From positions 1 through 42,244 of the forward strand of contig JANNBJ010000190.1 of assembly GCA_031385325.1 (NCBI GenBank): a stretch of DNA of 42,244 bases, written 5' to 3'. Position numbers and translations under genes: made by a program. Below the pieces are notes generated by a model. That model was not told the DNA's origin and searched no databases. It was given only the letters and a program-made list of their open reading frames with translations. The stretch's first letter is position 1; each line of letters starts with the position of its first letter. Shown piece by piece: positions 33,404 to 41,253 of this stretch. The stretch comes from SYFY01 sp031385325 (lineage in GTDB: Bacteria > Pseudomonadota > Gammaproteobacteria > Pseudomonadales > Azotimanducaceae).

Positions 33404-34489
33404 ATGACAAGTGCGGATGCTGCAACACTCGATCGATTGAAAGATCGGCTCACCCGGTGGGCAACCGACCTTGGCTTTGACGGCATTGGTATCACCGACA
33501 TCGACCTGTCCGCCCACGAATCCCGACTGCGCACGTGGCTGGCCGAAGGAAACCACGCCGACATGGGTTATCTCGCGCGCAACGTCGACAAACGACTGCA
33601 CCCGGATCTTCTGCATCCCGGGACCTTGCGAGTGGTGGTGGTGCGGATGAACTACCTGCCCGACGCAACTTCCGCGTTGGCTACTTCCGACGATCCGGAG
33701 CGCGCACAGATTGCGCGTTACGCCCTTGGCCGCGACTACCACAAGGTGATGCGCACACGATTGGCGAAACTGGCCAGTTTATTGAGCGATGCGGTCGCCC
33801 CACTGGATCATCGATACCGCGTCTTTACCGATTCAGCGCCAGTGCTGGAACGGGCGCTTGCCGTCAAGGCGGGTCACGGCTGGGTCGGCCGGCACAGCCT
33901 CGTGCTGAATCGTGACGCCGGGTCCTGGTTTTTTCTTGGCGAGATCTTTACCAATCTGCCACTGCCGATCGATTCAGCTGACGACACCGACCATTGTGGC
34001 AACTGCAAGGCCTGTATCCGGGTTTGTCCGACGGATGCCATTGCCGACGATCGCACCATCGACGCACGCCGCTGCATCGCCTGGCTGACCATCGAGAACA
34101 AGGGAGAAATTCCTGAAGTTCACCGGCAGGCCATCGGCAATCGGGTGTTCGGCTGTGATGATTGCCAGACTTTTTGCCCGTGGAATCGCGCCGCCCCGGT
34201 CTCGCGGCAAGCCGATTTCTCGCCGCGCCGGCAGCTGCTTGATGCAGATCTGGATGCTCTCTTCGCCTGGACCGAGGCGGAGTTCATGCAACGCACGGAG
34301 GGTTCGGCGATCCGCCGGATCAACTACCAGCAGTGGCAACGAAACCTCGCGGTGGCGCTTGGCAACGCACCCTGGAGCGAAACCCGAGTGGCTGCGCTCG
34401 AAGCGCGCCTGCAAACTGCAGAGGTATTGCTGGCAGAGCACATTCGCTGGGCGCTTGCTCAGCTGGAGCGCAGGAAGGTCGACCTGTAA
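33404..34489 (+). CDS. queG: epoxyqueuosine reductase QueG
   Basis: The protein has 361 residues from the ATG at 33404. QueG reduces epoxyqueuosine in tRNA to queuosine using cobalamin and two [4Fe-4S] clusters. The N-terminal cobalamin domain contains DLGFDGIGITDID, RYALGRDYHKVMR and VFTDSAPVLERALAVKAGHGWVGRHS. The ferredoxin-like part shows CGNCKACIRVCPTDAI and CDDCQTFCPWN, which together supply the eight cluster cysteines. The C-terminal HEAT-like helices end the protein. Its 3' end overlaps the convergent orn gene by 31 bases. No ribosome-binding site is evident, which fits a leaderless transcript. Confidence 0.97.
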   Translation: MTSADAATLDRLKDRLTRWATDLGFDGIGITDIDLSAHESRLRTWLAEGNHADMGYLARNVDKRLHPDLLHPGTLRVVVVRMNYLPDATSALATSDDPERAQIARYALGRDYHKVMRTRLAKLASLLSDAVAPLDHRYRVFTDSAPVLERALAVKAGHGWVGRHSLVLNRDAGSWFFLGEIFTNLPLPIDSADDTDHCGNCKACIRVCPTDAIADDRTIDARRCIAWLTIENKGEIPEVHRQAIGNRVFGCDDCQTFCPWNRAAPVSRQADFSPRRQLLDADLDALFAWTEAEFMQRTEGSAIRRINYQQWQRNLAVALGNAPWSETRVAALEARLQTAEVLLAEHIRWALAQLERRKVDL

Positions 34490-34998
34490 TAACGCAGTTC
34501 ATCCAGCGATTCGCGAATGTCGGCCAACGCCGTATGTGCACCCTGTTTGCGGAACCCACTGGCGATGGTAGGTTGCCATCGACGCGCCAGCTCCTTGAGT
34601 GTGCTGACATCGATGATCCGATAGTGCAGGTAAGCCTCCAGGGTTGGCATATAGCGGAACAGAAATCGCCGATCCTGCCAGACCGTATTACCACACAGTG
34701 GTGCGGTCTTCTCACCCACATGTGCCTTGATGAATTGCAAGGTCTGCGACTCGGCTTCTGCGAGTGAAACCCCGGACTTGCGCACCCGATCCAGCAAACC
34801 GGACTCGCCATGCGTTCGCTGGTTCCACTCATCCATCCCGGCCAGGGTCGCCTCGGTTTGGGTGACGGCGAACACCGGTCCTTCGGCGATGATGTTGAGA
34901 TCGTCATCCGTAACGAGGGTCGCAATTTCCAGAACGGTATCGCGATCCGGATCAAGACCAGTCATTTCCATATCCATCCACACCAGGCTGCCGGTCAT
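34459..34998 (-). CDS. orn: oligoribonuclease
   Basis: The protein has 179 residues. Orn is the DEDDh 3'-5' exonuclease that destroys RNA dinucleotides, including pGpG from c-di-GMP breakdown. The acidic residues are visible in LVWMDMEMTGLDPDRDTVLEIA (first Asp-Glu pair), in RIIDVSTLKELARRW, and in the C-terminal GAHTALADIRESLDELRYY with the His-Asp pair. The length is normal. The last 10 codons are antisense to the end of queG, so the two transcripts must overlap. Confidence 0.97.
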   Translation of the reverse strand: MTGSLVWMDMEMTGLDPDRDTVLEIATLVTDDDLNIIAEGPVFAVTQTEATLAGMDEWNQRTHGESGLLDRVRKSGVSLAEAESQTLQFIKAHVGEKTAPLCGNTVWQDRRFLFRYMPTLEAYLHYRIIDVSTLKELARRWQPTIASGFRKQGAHTALADIRESLDELRYYRSTFLRSS

Positions 34999-35140
34999 CA
35001 GTTGCTCCAGACTCGTTTGTTTGCTTCAGCCAATTTGAACTTGATCGACCGGGTAAAGCTACTGTAAGAAGTCCTCTGGATACGCACCGTCCGGCAAGCA
35101 CGCAGTGTTTCAGCCCGGCCTTTCATGAAGGAGAGCTTCC

Positions 35141-35944
35141 ATCAGCACCCCGCGTCTATATGAACCCGAAGAACTGGCTCAACTGGATACCACTACATGC
35201 ATGATCGTCCATGTCGCCCAAGGGGAGGCATTCGCTCAGGGGCATCTGCCACAGGCGCGCCTGGTTACGCCGCGCGAACTGGTCATTGGCACACCGCCTG
35301 CACCGGGTCGACTGCCGCCAGTTGCGCAACTCGAAGCCATGTTGGGCCGTATTGGTTATCGGCCCGACCAGCACATCGTTACTTACGATGATGAAGGAGG
35401 CGGCTGGGCAGGTCGATTCGCCTGGACGCTCGACGTGATCGGCCATCGTAACTGGGGTTACATCAACGGCGGTGTACATGCCATGCACGCTTGCGGCGTG
35501 CGACTGGCTGGCGGGCCGCCAACCGCTGTGGCGCCTACCACCGTACAAGTCGAACTGCATCGCGAGCCGATCGCCGAGGTCGAGGACATTCTCGCCACAC
35601 TCGGTTCACCGGATCATGTAGTCCTCGATGTGCGATCCGCAGAGGAGTACGCAGGGCTTCGTGCGGCCTCGGCCCGCAGTGGTCACATTCCCGGTGCAGT
35701 CAACATCGACTGGTTACGCATGCAGGACCCCACTCGCGCAACACGGCTGGTCACAAACATTGCAGCATTACTTGAATCGGAGGGTGTCAGCGCCGCGAAG
35801 CATGTCATCACCCACTGCCAGACTCATCATCGTTCCGGACTTTCTTATCTGGTGATGCGCTTGCTCGGTTATCCCCACGTTCAGGCTTATCATGGTTCAT
35901 GGTCCGAGTGGGGAAACCGGGAAGACACTCCGATCGAACGGTGA
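35141..35944 (+). CDS. rhdA: thiosulfate sulfurtransferase (rhodanese), probably with an ATC start codon
   Basis: The protein is a two-domain rhodanese. The active-site Cys is in ITHCQTHHRSGLSYLVMRLLGYP near the C-terminus, the same loop as in Azotobacter RhdA. DDEGGGWAGRFAWTLDVIG and VLDVRSAEEYAGLRAASARS are also conserved. The first ATG (35201) would begin inside the first beta-strand (MIVHVAQGEAFAQGHLPQAR) and lose the N-terminal helix. The frame is open upstream as STPRLYEPEELAQLDTTTC, which aligns with relatives, and the codon in the start position at 35141 is ATC. AAGGAG lies seven bases before it. From there the product has 267 residues, close to RhdA (about 271). It lies just before psd, as in Pseudomonas. 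Confidence 0.85.
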   Translation: MSTPRLYEPEELAQLDTTTCMIVHVAQGEAFAQGHLPQARLVTPRELVIGTPPAPGRLPPVAQLEAMLGRIGYRPDQHIVTYDDEGGGWAGRFAWTLDVIGHRNWGYINGGVHAMHACGVRLAGGPPTAVAPTTVQVELHREPIAEVEDILATLGSPDHVVLDVRSAEEYAGLRAASARSGHIPGAVNIDWLRMQDPTRATRLVTNIAALLESEGVSAAKHVITHCQTHHRSGLSYLVMRLLGYPHVQAYHGSWSEWGNREDTPIER

Positions 35945-35972
35945 TCAATCCGGATCGGCTGGGGAGCGCTGC

Positions 35973-36815
35973 GTGAGTTTCTTTGTCAACCTGCAACGGG
36001 TACTGCCTCAGCATCTGCTGTCGCGCTCGGTCGGCCTGCTCGCCAGTTCCCGTCTGCCTTTCATCCGCTCGCCGTTCGTTCGATTGTTTGCACGAAGCTA
36101 CGACGTCAACATGGCTGAAGCCGATCGCAACGATCTCGGCGACTATGCATCCTTCAACGACTTCTTCACCCGAACCCTCAAGCCGGGCGCCCGGCCGTTT
36201 CCTGTGGATTCGCGGTCATTACTGTGTCCAGCCGATGGGATGATCAGTCAGGTCGGTCGTATCGAGAATGGCACCCTGCTGCAGGCCAAGGGTATTCGCT
36301 ATTCCTTTGCAGCCCTGGGTGGAGAGTCCGCCACTGCCGAATTTGAAGGTGGACAGTTCCTCACGGTCTACCTCGCACCACGTGACTACCACCGTGTGCA
36401 TTTGCCCATTGCTGGAGAATTACGTCAGAGCGTCGCCATTCCAGGCGCCCTGTTCTCCGTCAACGGTCATACGGAAGGCGAGATCGAAGGTCTGTTCTGT
36501 CGGAACGAACGACTGGTCATGTCGTTCAGCACCGAAGTTGGGCGCATGTTGGTGATCATGGTAGGCGCCATGATCGTTGCCAGCATCGAGACCGCGTGGC
36601 CTGGACCTCGCTCGCCCTACCGACAGAAGATCGTTCGCGAGCACGGTATCGGCTTTGCACGCGGCGATGAGGTCGGCCGGTTTCTGCTTGGCTCGACGGT
36701 CATTCTCGCGTTCGAGCGCGACGCCGTTCGTCTGGAAGACCGGCTCATCGCTGGTCGGCCGGTTCGCATGGGAGAAACCATCGCACAACCACTGGTGACA
36801 CGACTGCACCGTTGA
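35973..36815 (+). CDS. psd: phosphatidylserine decarboxylase proenzyme
   Basis: The protein has 280 residues from the GTG at 35973, which GGGGAG precedes by six bases. Psd makes phosphatidylethanolamine at the inner membrane. FFVNLQRVLPQHLLSRSVGL is the membrane-associated N-terminus and YASFNDFFTRTLKPGARPF is conserved. LCPADGMISQVGRI carries the Asp of the self-cleavage triad, and YLAPRDYHRVHLP the His. The LGST cleavage site is in RFLLGSTVILAF; cutting between Gly and Ser yields the pyruvoyl group on the alpha chain. It follows rhdA by 28 bases and is probably co-transcribed. Confidence 0.97.
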   Translation: MSFFVNLQRVLPQHLLSRSVGLLASSRLPFIRSPFVRLFARSYDVNMAEADRNDLGDYASFNDFFTRTLKPGARPFPVDSRSLLCPADGMISQVGRIENGTLLQAKGIRYSFAALGGESATAEFEGGQFLTVYLAPRDYHRVHLPIAGELRQSVAIPGALFSVNGHTEGEIEGLFCRNERLVMSFSTEVGRMLVIMVGAMIVASIETAWPGPRSPYRQKIVREHGIGFARGDEVGRFLLGSTVILAFERDAVRLEDRLIAGRPVRMGETIAQPLVTRLHR

Positions 36816-36845
36816 AGTCCGTAAGACAGTGTTGGTGCTACCTGG

Positions 36846-37754
36846 TCAATCGAGAGCTGGAAACGCCAGCACTTCGTGAATGTGTCGATTGCTTTGTTGC
36901 AGCATGAGGAGTCGATCAACACCCACAGCAACCCCGGCACAGGATGGAATGCCGTGTGCATTGGCTGAGAGGAAAGCTTCATCCGGGTTGATTTCGGTTT
37001 TATCGAGCGCTCGACGTCGGACGTTGTCGGCGATGAATCGCTCTCGTAACTGCGTGGCATCGCCGTTTTCATGGTAGCCGTTGGCGATCTCCACGCCCGC
37101 AACGATCAACTCGAAACGCGCTGCAGTTTCACCATCGGCATGCAAACGGGCGAGCGCGGCCTGGCTACGCGGAAAGTGAGTGACAAAACAGCGACCAGGA
37201 AGCGCGGCACAGGCTTGCGCGTAAGAGAGATCTGCAGCATCACCCGACAAGTCGCGAGCAACCAGATCGCCATACCTGACCTGTCGATAGGGCGCCGCGC
37301 CGAGCAAGGTATCCACCAGTGAGGAAAGTTCCTGCATCAACTGCTGATCATCGAAACCGGGGCGATACCACTCGAGCAACGTGAATTCGGGATTGTGCCA
37401 ACGACCCCGCTCACCGGCGCGGAATACCGGACCGAGCTGATAGATGGCTGGTGCGCCAGCCGCCAGCAGTCGTTTCATCGCATATTCAGGTGAAGTCTGC
37501 AGCCAGCCGCCGCCCAACACGGCGATCGAGTCGATCATCGGCTCGGAGACGGTATCGGGCATCAAGACCGGGGTCTGCACTTCAAGCACATCGAGACGAC
37601 GGAAGAACTCTCGAATGTCGGCCAGCAACTGGCCGCGCGCGATCAGCGCCGCGACATCTGCGGTCGGGCGCCAGGAGGGAGGAGAACTCGGGGTATCAAT
37701 GTCAGCGAACCCGGTTGACGTATTCCTTGTTCCGCGTGTCGACCCGCAGCACAT
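36846..37754 (-). CDS. epmA: elongation factor P--(R)-beta-lysine ligase EpmA
   Basis: EpmA is a truncated class II lysyl-tRNA synthetase paralogue that attaches (R)-beta-lysine to EF-P. Motif 2 is visible as IYQLGPVFRAGERGRWHNPEFTLLEWYRP and motif 3 as SCAGVAVGVDRLLMLQ; ELIVAGVEIANGYHE lies between. The sequence proper begins PSSPPSWRPTADVAALIARG. The start is uncertain. The ATG at 37754 lies inside efp (53-base overlap) and adds about 18 non-family residues. An ATT at 37700 directly after the efp stop would give 284 residues. There is no ATG, GTG or TTG between these two points. It is probably co-transcribed with efp, its substrate. Confidence 0.92.
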   Translation of the reverse strand: MCCGSTRGTRNTSTGFADIDTPSSPPSWRPTADVAALIARGQLLADIREFFRRLDVLEVQTPVLMPDTVSEPMIDSIAVLGGGWLQTSPEYAMKRLLAAGAPAIYQLGPVFRAGERGRWHNPEFTLLEWYRPGFDDQQLMQELSSLVDTLLGAAPYRQVRYGDLVARDLSGDAADLSYAQACAALPGRCFVTHFPRSQAALARLHADGETAARFELIVAGVEIANGYHENGDATQLRERFIADNVRRRALDKTEINPDEAFLSANAHGIPSCAGVAVGVDRLLMLQQSNRHIHEVLAFPALD

Positions 37755-38271
37755 CCCCTTCATTGACAAACAACGGGACACGTACCACTGCGCCGGAAGA
37801 CAGTGTGGCCGGTTTGGATGCGCCGGTCGCCGTGTCTCCCTTCAAGCCTGGGTCACATCGAACAACTTCCAGTTCCACAAAGTTGGGTGCCGCGATGGAA
37901 ATGGGCTGATCGTTCCAGAGGATGACCTGGAATTTGTCCTGCTCTCGCAGCCACTCCTTGGCATCGGCGACGAGATTTTCTGACGCGGCGAATTGCTCGA
38001 AGCTGCCGTCCGTCTTCATGAAGTGATAGAACTCTCCATCGTTGTAGAGATATTCCATTTCCGCTTCCATGACATCAGCGCCGTCGAGACTGTCGCCTGA
38101 CTTGAACGTACGCTCCCAGACACGACCGGTCTTGAGATTGCGGAGTTTGACCCGGTTGAAAGCCTGCCCCTTGCCTGGCTTGACGTACTCGTTCTCGAGG
38201 ATCGAACACGGATCACCTTCGAGCATCACTTTGATTCCGCTCTTGAATTCATTGGTACTATAGGTCGCCAT
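37702..38271 (-). CDS. efp: elongation factor P
   Basis: The protein has 189 residues from the ATG at 38271. EF-P relieves ribosome stalling at polyproline. The N-terminal KOW-like domain carries the modification loop EYVKPGKGQAFNRV with Lys34, the residue modified by EpmA and EpmB. Two OB domains follow, ending in ASKPATLSSGAVVRVPLFVN and EGDVLRVDTRNKEYVNRVR. A longer open frame upstream lies over epmB and is rejected. efp is divergent from epmB with only 33 bases between the two starts, so one short region drives both. Confidence 0.98.
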   Translation of the reverse strand: MATYSTNEFKSGIKVMLEGDPCSILENEYVKPGKGQAFNRVKLRNLKTGRVWERTFKSGDSLDGADVMEAEMEYLYNDGEFYHFMKTDGSFEQFAASENLVADAKEWLREQDKFQVILWNDQPISIAAPNFVELEVVRCDPGLKGDTATGASKPATLSSGAVVRVPLFVNEGDVLRVDTRNKEYVNRVR

Positions 38272-38304
38272 CAGCTGATACCGCTGTTGCAGAAAAAGGC
38301 GCGC

Positions 38305-39375
38305 ATGATACCCGTGAATCCTGAACCGTGGGAGCCCGACACTTGGCGCCTGCTCCTCAAGCGTGCCGTTCGTACGAGTCACGCCCTGCTGCAAGAACTT
38401 GGTCTGTCGTCTACCGAGGCAGACCCGACACCGGATTTCCCGGTTCGAGTACCCGCCCCATTCATGGCTCGCATGCGACGCGGCGATCCGCGCGACCCGC
38501 TGTTGTTGCAGGTACTGGCGAACCTGAGCGAACGCCTGGTCATGCCAGGATTTGTTGCCGACGCCGTCAACGAAATCGGCCGATCCCGTGCCCCAGGGTT
38601 GATCCAGAAGTACGCTCACCGTGCATTGCTGATTGCGAGTCCGGCCTGCGCTGTTCACTGTCGTTACTGCTTTCGCCGCGAATTCCCCTATGAGGATCAT
38701 CCTCCTGGCGCTTTGTCAGACGCCCTCCAGGTCATACGCAACGATGATTCCCTGACCGAGATCATCCTGTCTGGTGGCGACCCGCTGACCCTTTCGGACG
38801 AGGCATTCACAGCGCTGTTCAACAATATCGTGGCCGTGCCGCACATCCGCCGGGTGCGTATCCACACACGGCTGCCCGTGGTGCTGCCACAACGAATGAC
38901 GCGGGTATTGTTAGAAACTCTGGCCGAGGCTGCAAAACCTGTGGCCATGGTTGTCCATGTCAATCACGCTCGAGAACTCGACCTCGACACCCATCGTGCA
39001 TTCACGCTGCTCCGTCAAGCCGGGGTGACCCTGCTCAACCAATCGGTACTCCTGAAAGACATCAACGACTCGTCAGCTGCGCAGTGCGACCTGGCACAGC
39101 AGCTGTTCGAGCAGGGCGTACTGCCGTATTACCTGCATCTGCTGGACCGGGTCAGCGGCACCCATTCTTTCGAAGTCGCCGAGCATCTGGTGCAACCGCT
39201 GTTAAAGGATATGCACGCGCGGTTGCCGGGCTATCTTCTACCGCGACTGGTTCGGGAGATCGGGGGTGAGCCAGGAAAGAGCCTGATTGCGATGGAACCT
39301 GCGGTCCGCACCATCGCCCCAACGGACAGGTCAGAAGCAGGGAGCGCCGAGCCGCCACAACCGGTCAGGATCTGA
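38305..39375 (+). CDS. epmB: EF-P beta-lysylation protein EpmB (lysine 2,3-aminomutase family)
   Basis: The protein has 356 residues from the ATG at 38305, with AAAAAGGC five bases before. A TTG six codons upstream is less likely. EpmB is a radical-SAM, PLP-dependent enzyme that turns (S)-alpha-lysine into (R)-beta-lysine for EpmA. The CxxxCxxC cluster motif is CAVHCRYCFRREFPY. SGGDPLTLSDEAF is the SAM GGDP motif and RIHTRLPVVLPQR follows. PYYLHLLDRVSGTHSFEV holds the region near the PLP lysine. Its Pro-rich C-terminal tail (SAEPPQPVRI) is not typical. It ends seven bases from the convergent hydroxylase gene. Confidence 0.96.
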   Translation: MIPVNPEPWEPDTWRLLLKRAVRTSHALLQELGLSSTEADPTPDFPVRVPAPFMARMRRGDPRDPLLLQVLANLSERLVMPGFVADAVNEIGRSRAPGLIQKYAHRALLIASPACAVHCRYCFRREFPYEDHPPGALSDALQVIRNDDSLTEIILSGGDPLTLSDEAFTALFNNIVAVPHIRRVRIHTRLPVVLPQRMTRVLLETLAEAAKPVAMVVHVNHARELDLDTHRAFTLLRQAGVTLLNQSVLLKDINDSSAAQCDLAQQLFEQGVLPYYLHLLDRVSGTHSFEVAEHLVQPLLKDMHARLPGYLLPRLVREIGGEPGKSLIAMEPAVRTIAPTDRSEAGSAEPPQPVRI

Positions 39376-39382
39376 GCGGCAC

Positions 39383-40156
39383 TCAGCGGCCGTCTCGCGC
39401 CGTCCACTCATCCAGGGATTTGAGTGTCGTCTGAATGAACGGGCTGCGTATGGCGAGCCACAGAAATCCATCGGCAATCGCTTTCCCCGGTTGGCGCAGG
39501 GGTCGCTCCACGTGCAGCAGCAGAATCACACGATCGTCCTGCGTGTCGTTCCACACCTCGTGATCGTAGGTGTCGTCGAAAATCAGAAATTTCCCCGCTT
39601 CCCAGTTGTAATCTTTGCCATCGATGGCAATTCGACACTTGCTGCGATCCTTCGGGATCTGCAGGCCGAGATGACACGTGATCATTCCATTCGTTGGGCC
39701 GTAATGTCGCGGCAGGTGTGTGCCAGGCGTGTGAATCGAGAAGAACGCCGAGATGAGCCCTGGGATGGACTTGACCAGCTCGTTGGTTACCGGGCAACGG
39801 GCGGTATTGTTTTCAACTTGATAGCGGTAGCCCCAGAGGAAAAACACCTTCCATTTGTCGTCTGTGGCGATGCGGCCATGGTCCGGCGACACCACACGAA
39901 GAGCAGGCACGTCCTCTGGGCGTTCGAGCACCCTGAGTGCCTCGTCACGAATGGTCTCCCATTGGGCCTCCAGGCGCGGAACCCAATCGAATACGTCGCG
40001 TCCAAATACGGGTGGGTTGCCAACTTTGGAAGACAGTCCTACAAACCAATGAATGGGCGGGCGGATATAAAACCCGAACCAGAACATCGAGCGACGGAAA
40101 AGGTACGCCACACCCGCACGTGCGCGACCCAGGATGCTCGTATCGGCGGCTTCCAT
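39383..40156 (-). CDS. aspartyl/asparaginyl beta-hydroxylase family protein (LpxO-like)
   Basis: The protein has 257 residues. The family (Asp_Arg_Hydrox) uses Fe(II) and 2-oxoglutarate. Likely iron ligands lie in HLPRHYGPTNGMITCHLGLQ (first His) and DDTYDHEVWNDTQDDRVILL (second His). The N-terminal part carries a basic, hydrophobic stretch (ARAGVAYLFRRSMFWFGFYI) that may associate with the membrane, as in LpxO. LpxO hydroxylates secondary acyl chains of lipid A, but other members act on peptides or small molecules, so the substrate is open. It is divergent from the JmjC-like gene, with 143 bases between starts. Confidence 0.85.
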   Translation of the reverse strand: MEAADTSILGRARAGVAYLFRRSMFWFGFYIRPPIHWFVGLSSKVGNPPVFGRDVFDWVPRLEAQWETIRDEALRVLERPEDVPALRVVSPDHGRIATDDKWKVFFLWGYRYQVENNTARCPVTNELVKSIPGLISAFFSIHTPGTHLPRHYGPTNGMITCHLGLQIPKDRSKCRIAIDGKDYNWEAGKFLIFDDTYDHEVWNDTQDDRVILLLHVERPLRQPGKAIADGFLWLAIRSPFIQTTLKSLDEWTARDGR

Positions 40157-40299
40157 TGGACTGATTCACAGCCTCGAAAGGATCAACGGTGCGCAATTAC
40201 ACCAAATTCGGTCGCGGGCAGCGATGCTCGCCTCCGAAATAAAACACGCTACACTGCGCCCGCCAAGACCATGCGGGTCAAACAAAGCGTGAATCCATT

Positions 40300-41253
40300 G
40301 TGAATCCATCAATGGTGGGACAGCCAGCACTTCCAGTGCACCCAGCGAGCCGATCACCTGCCAACCACCGGCTCGCGCCGGCGCTGTGCTCGCTGCAACT
40401 TCCGGTCGTCTCGCTTGAACATGACGGCGTAACTACGCTGCGCCACCATATCGCTCGACATACTCCCGTGTTGATAACGGACCTCGCCGCCGCGTCACCT
40501 GCGCTGCGCCGCTGGACACCGGAGTATCTAAGTACACACTACGGCCACAAGATCGTGCGTGTCTACGACGCCTCCTTCGGTGATCCCGGCAAAAATTACA
40601 TGGGCAATATCGATTCGATGCCGTTCGCGGACTTTCTGCGCGAAACACTCGGTGCAGGCCGGGATTTACGGATGTTCCTGTACAACGTCGGGCGACAGAT
40701 CCCCGAGTTGCTGGATGACCTGGATTTCCCGGACCTGGGACTGCATTTTTCGCGCCGATTCGTGTACACCTTCTTTGGCTGCAAGGGGTCCACCACGCCC
40801 CTGCACTACGACATCGATATGGGGCACGTGCTGCATACCGCAATGCACGGTCGACGCCGGGTGCGCCTCTTCGCTCCCGACCAGTCACGAGCCTTGTACC
40901 AGCACCCGTTCACCGTACGAAGTTATGTGAACCTCGATCAACCCGATCTTGAGCTTCATCCGGCATTGGCTTATGCACGCGGTTACCAGGTGATTTTAGA
41001 ACCCGGCCAGACGCTGTTTATGCCAAGTGGGTATTGGCACGAATTCCACTACCTCGATTCGGGATTCGGTCTGTCGCTGCGCACAGGCAGCGCTCGTCTG
41101 CGCGATCGTGCCAACGGTCTGGCCAATCTACTGGCGTTGTCGCCAATCGACCGCCTTAACAATAAACTGGCGACCAAAACGTGGTTTGCCTGGAAACAGC
41201 ACCAGGCGCAGGTCCGTGCGACGGCTTACATGAACAACCAGGAACTGCCGTGA
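40300..41253 (+). CDS. cupin-like / JmjC-type Fe(II)/2-oxoglutarate oxygenase
   Basis: The protein has up to 317 residues from the GTG at 40300; an ATG at 40312 is an alternative. The JmjC/FIH-like cupin core is clear: FFGCKGSTTPLHYDIDMGHV contains the H-x-D iron pair, MPSGYWHEFHYL the distal His, and RRVRLFAPDQSRALYQHPF and LEPGQTLFMPSGYW are conserved. The N-terminal half reads ARHTPVLITDLAAASPALRRW, then VRVYDASFGDPGKNYMG. Members hydroxylate proteins or small molecules; the substrate here is unknown. The gene ends with a GTGA overlap with the RhlA-like hydrolase, so the two are made together. Confidence 0.82.
   Translation: MNPSMVGQPALPVHPASRSPANHRLAPALCSLQLPVVSLEHDGVTTLRHHIARHTPVLITDLAAASPALRRWTPEYLSTHYGHKIVRVYDASFGDPGKNYMGNIDSMPFADFLRETLGAGRDLRMFLYNVGRQIPELLDDLDFPDLGLHFSRRFVYTFFGCKGSTTPLHYDIDMGHVLHTAMHGRRRVRLFAPDQSRALYQHPFTVRSYVNLDQPDLELHPALAYARGYQVILEPGQTLFMPSGYWHEFHYLDSGFGLSLRTGSARLRDRANGLANLLALSPIDRLNNKLATKTWFAWKQHQAQVRATAYMNNQELP

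Noticed and set aside
33365..33742. N-terminal extension of Nnr across the start of queG
   Set aside because: The extension is antisense to conserved queG sequence and has no similarity to the epimerase domain.
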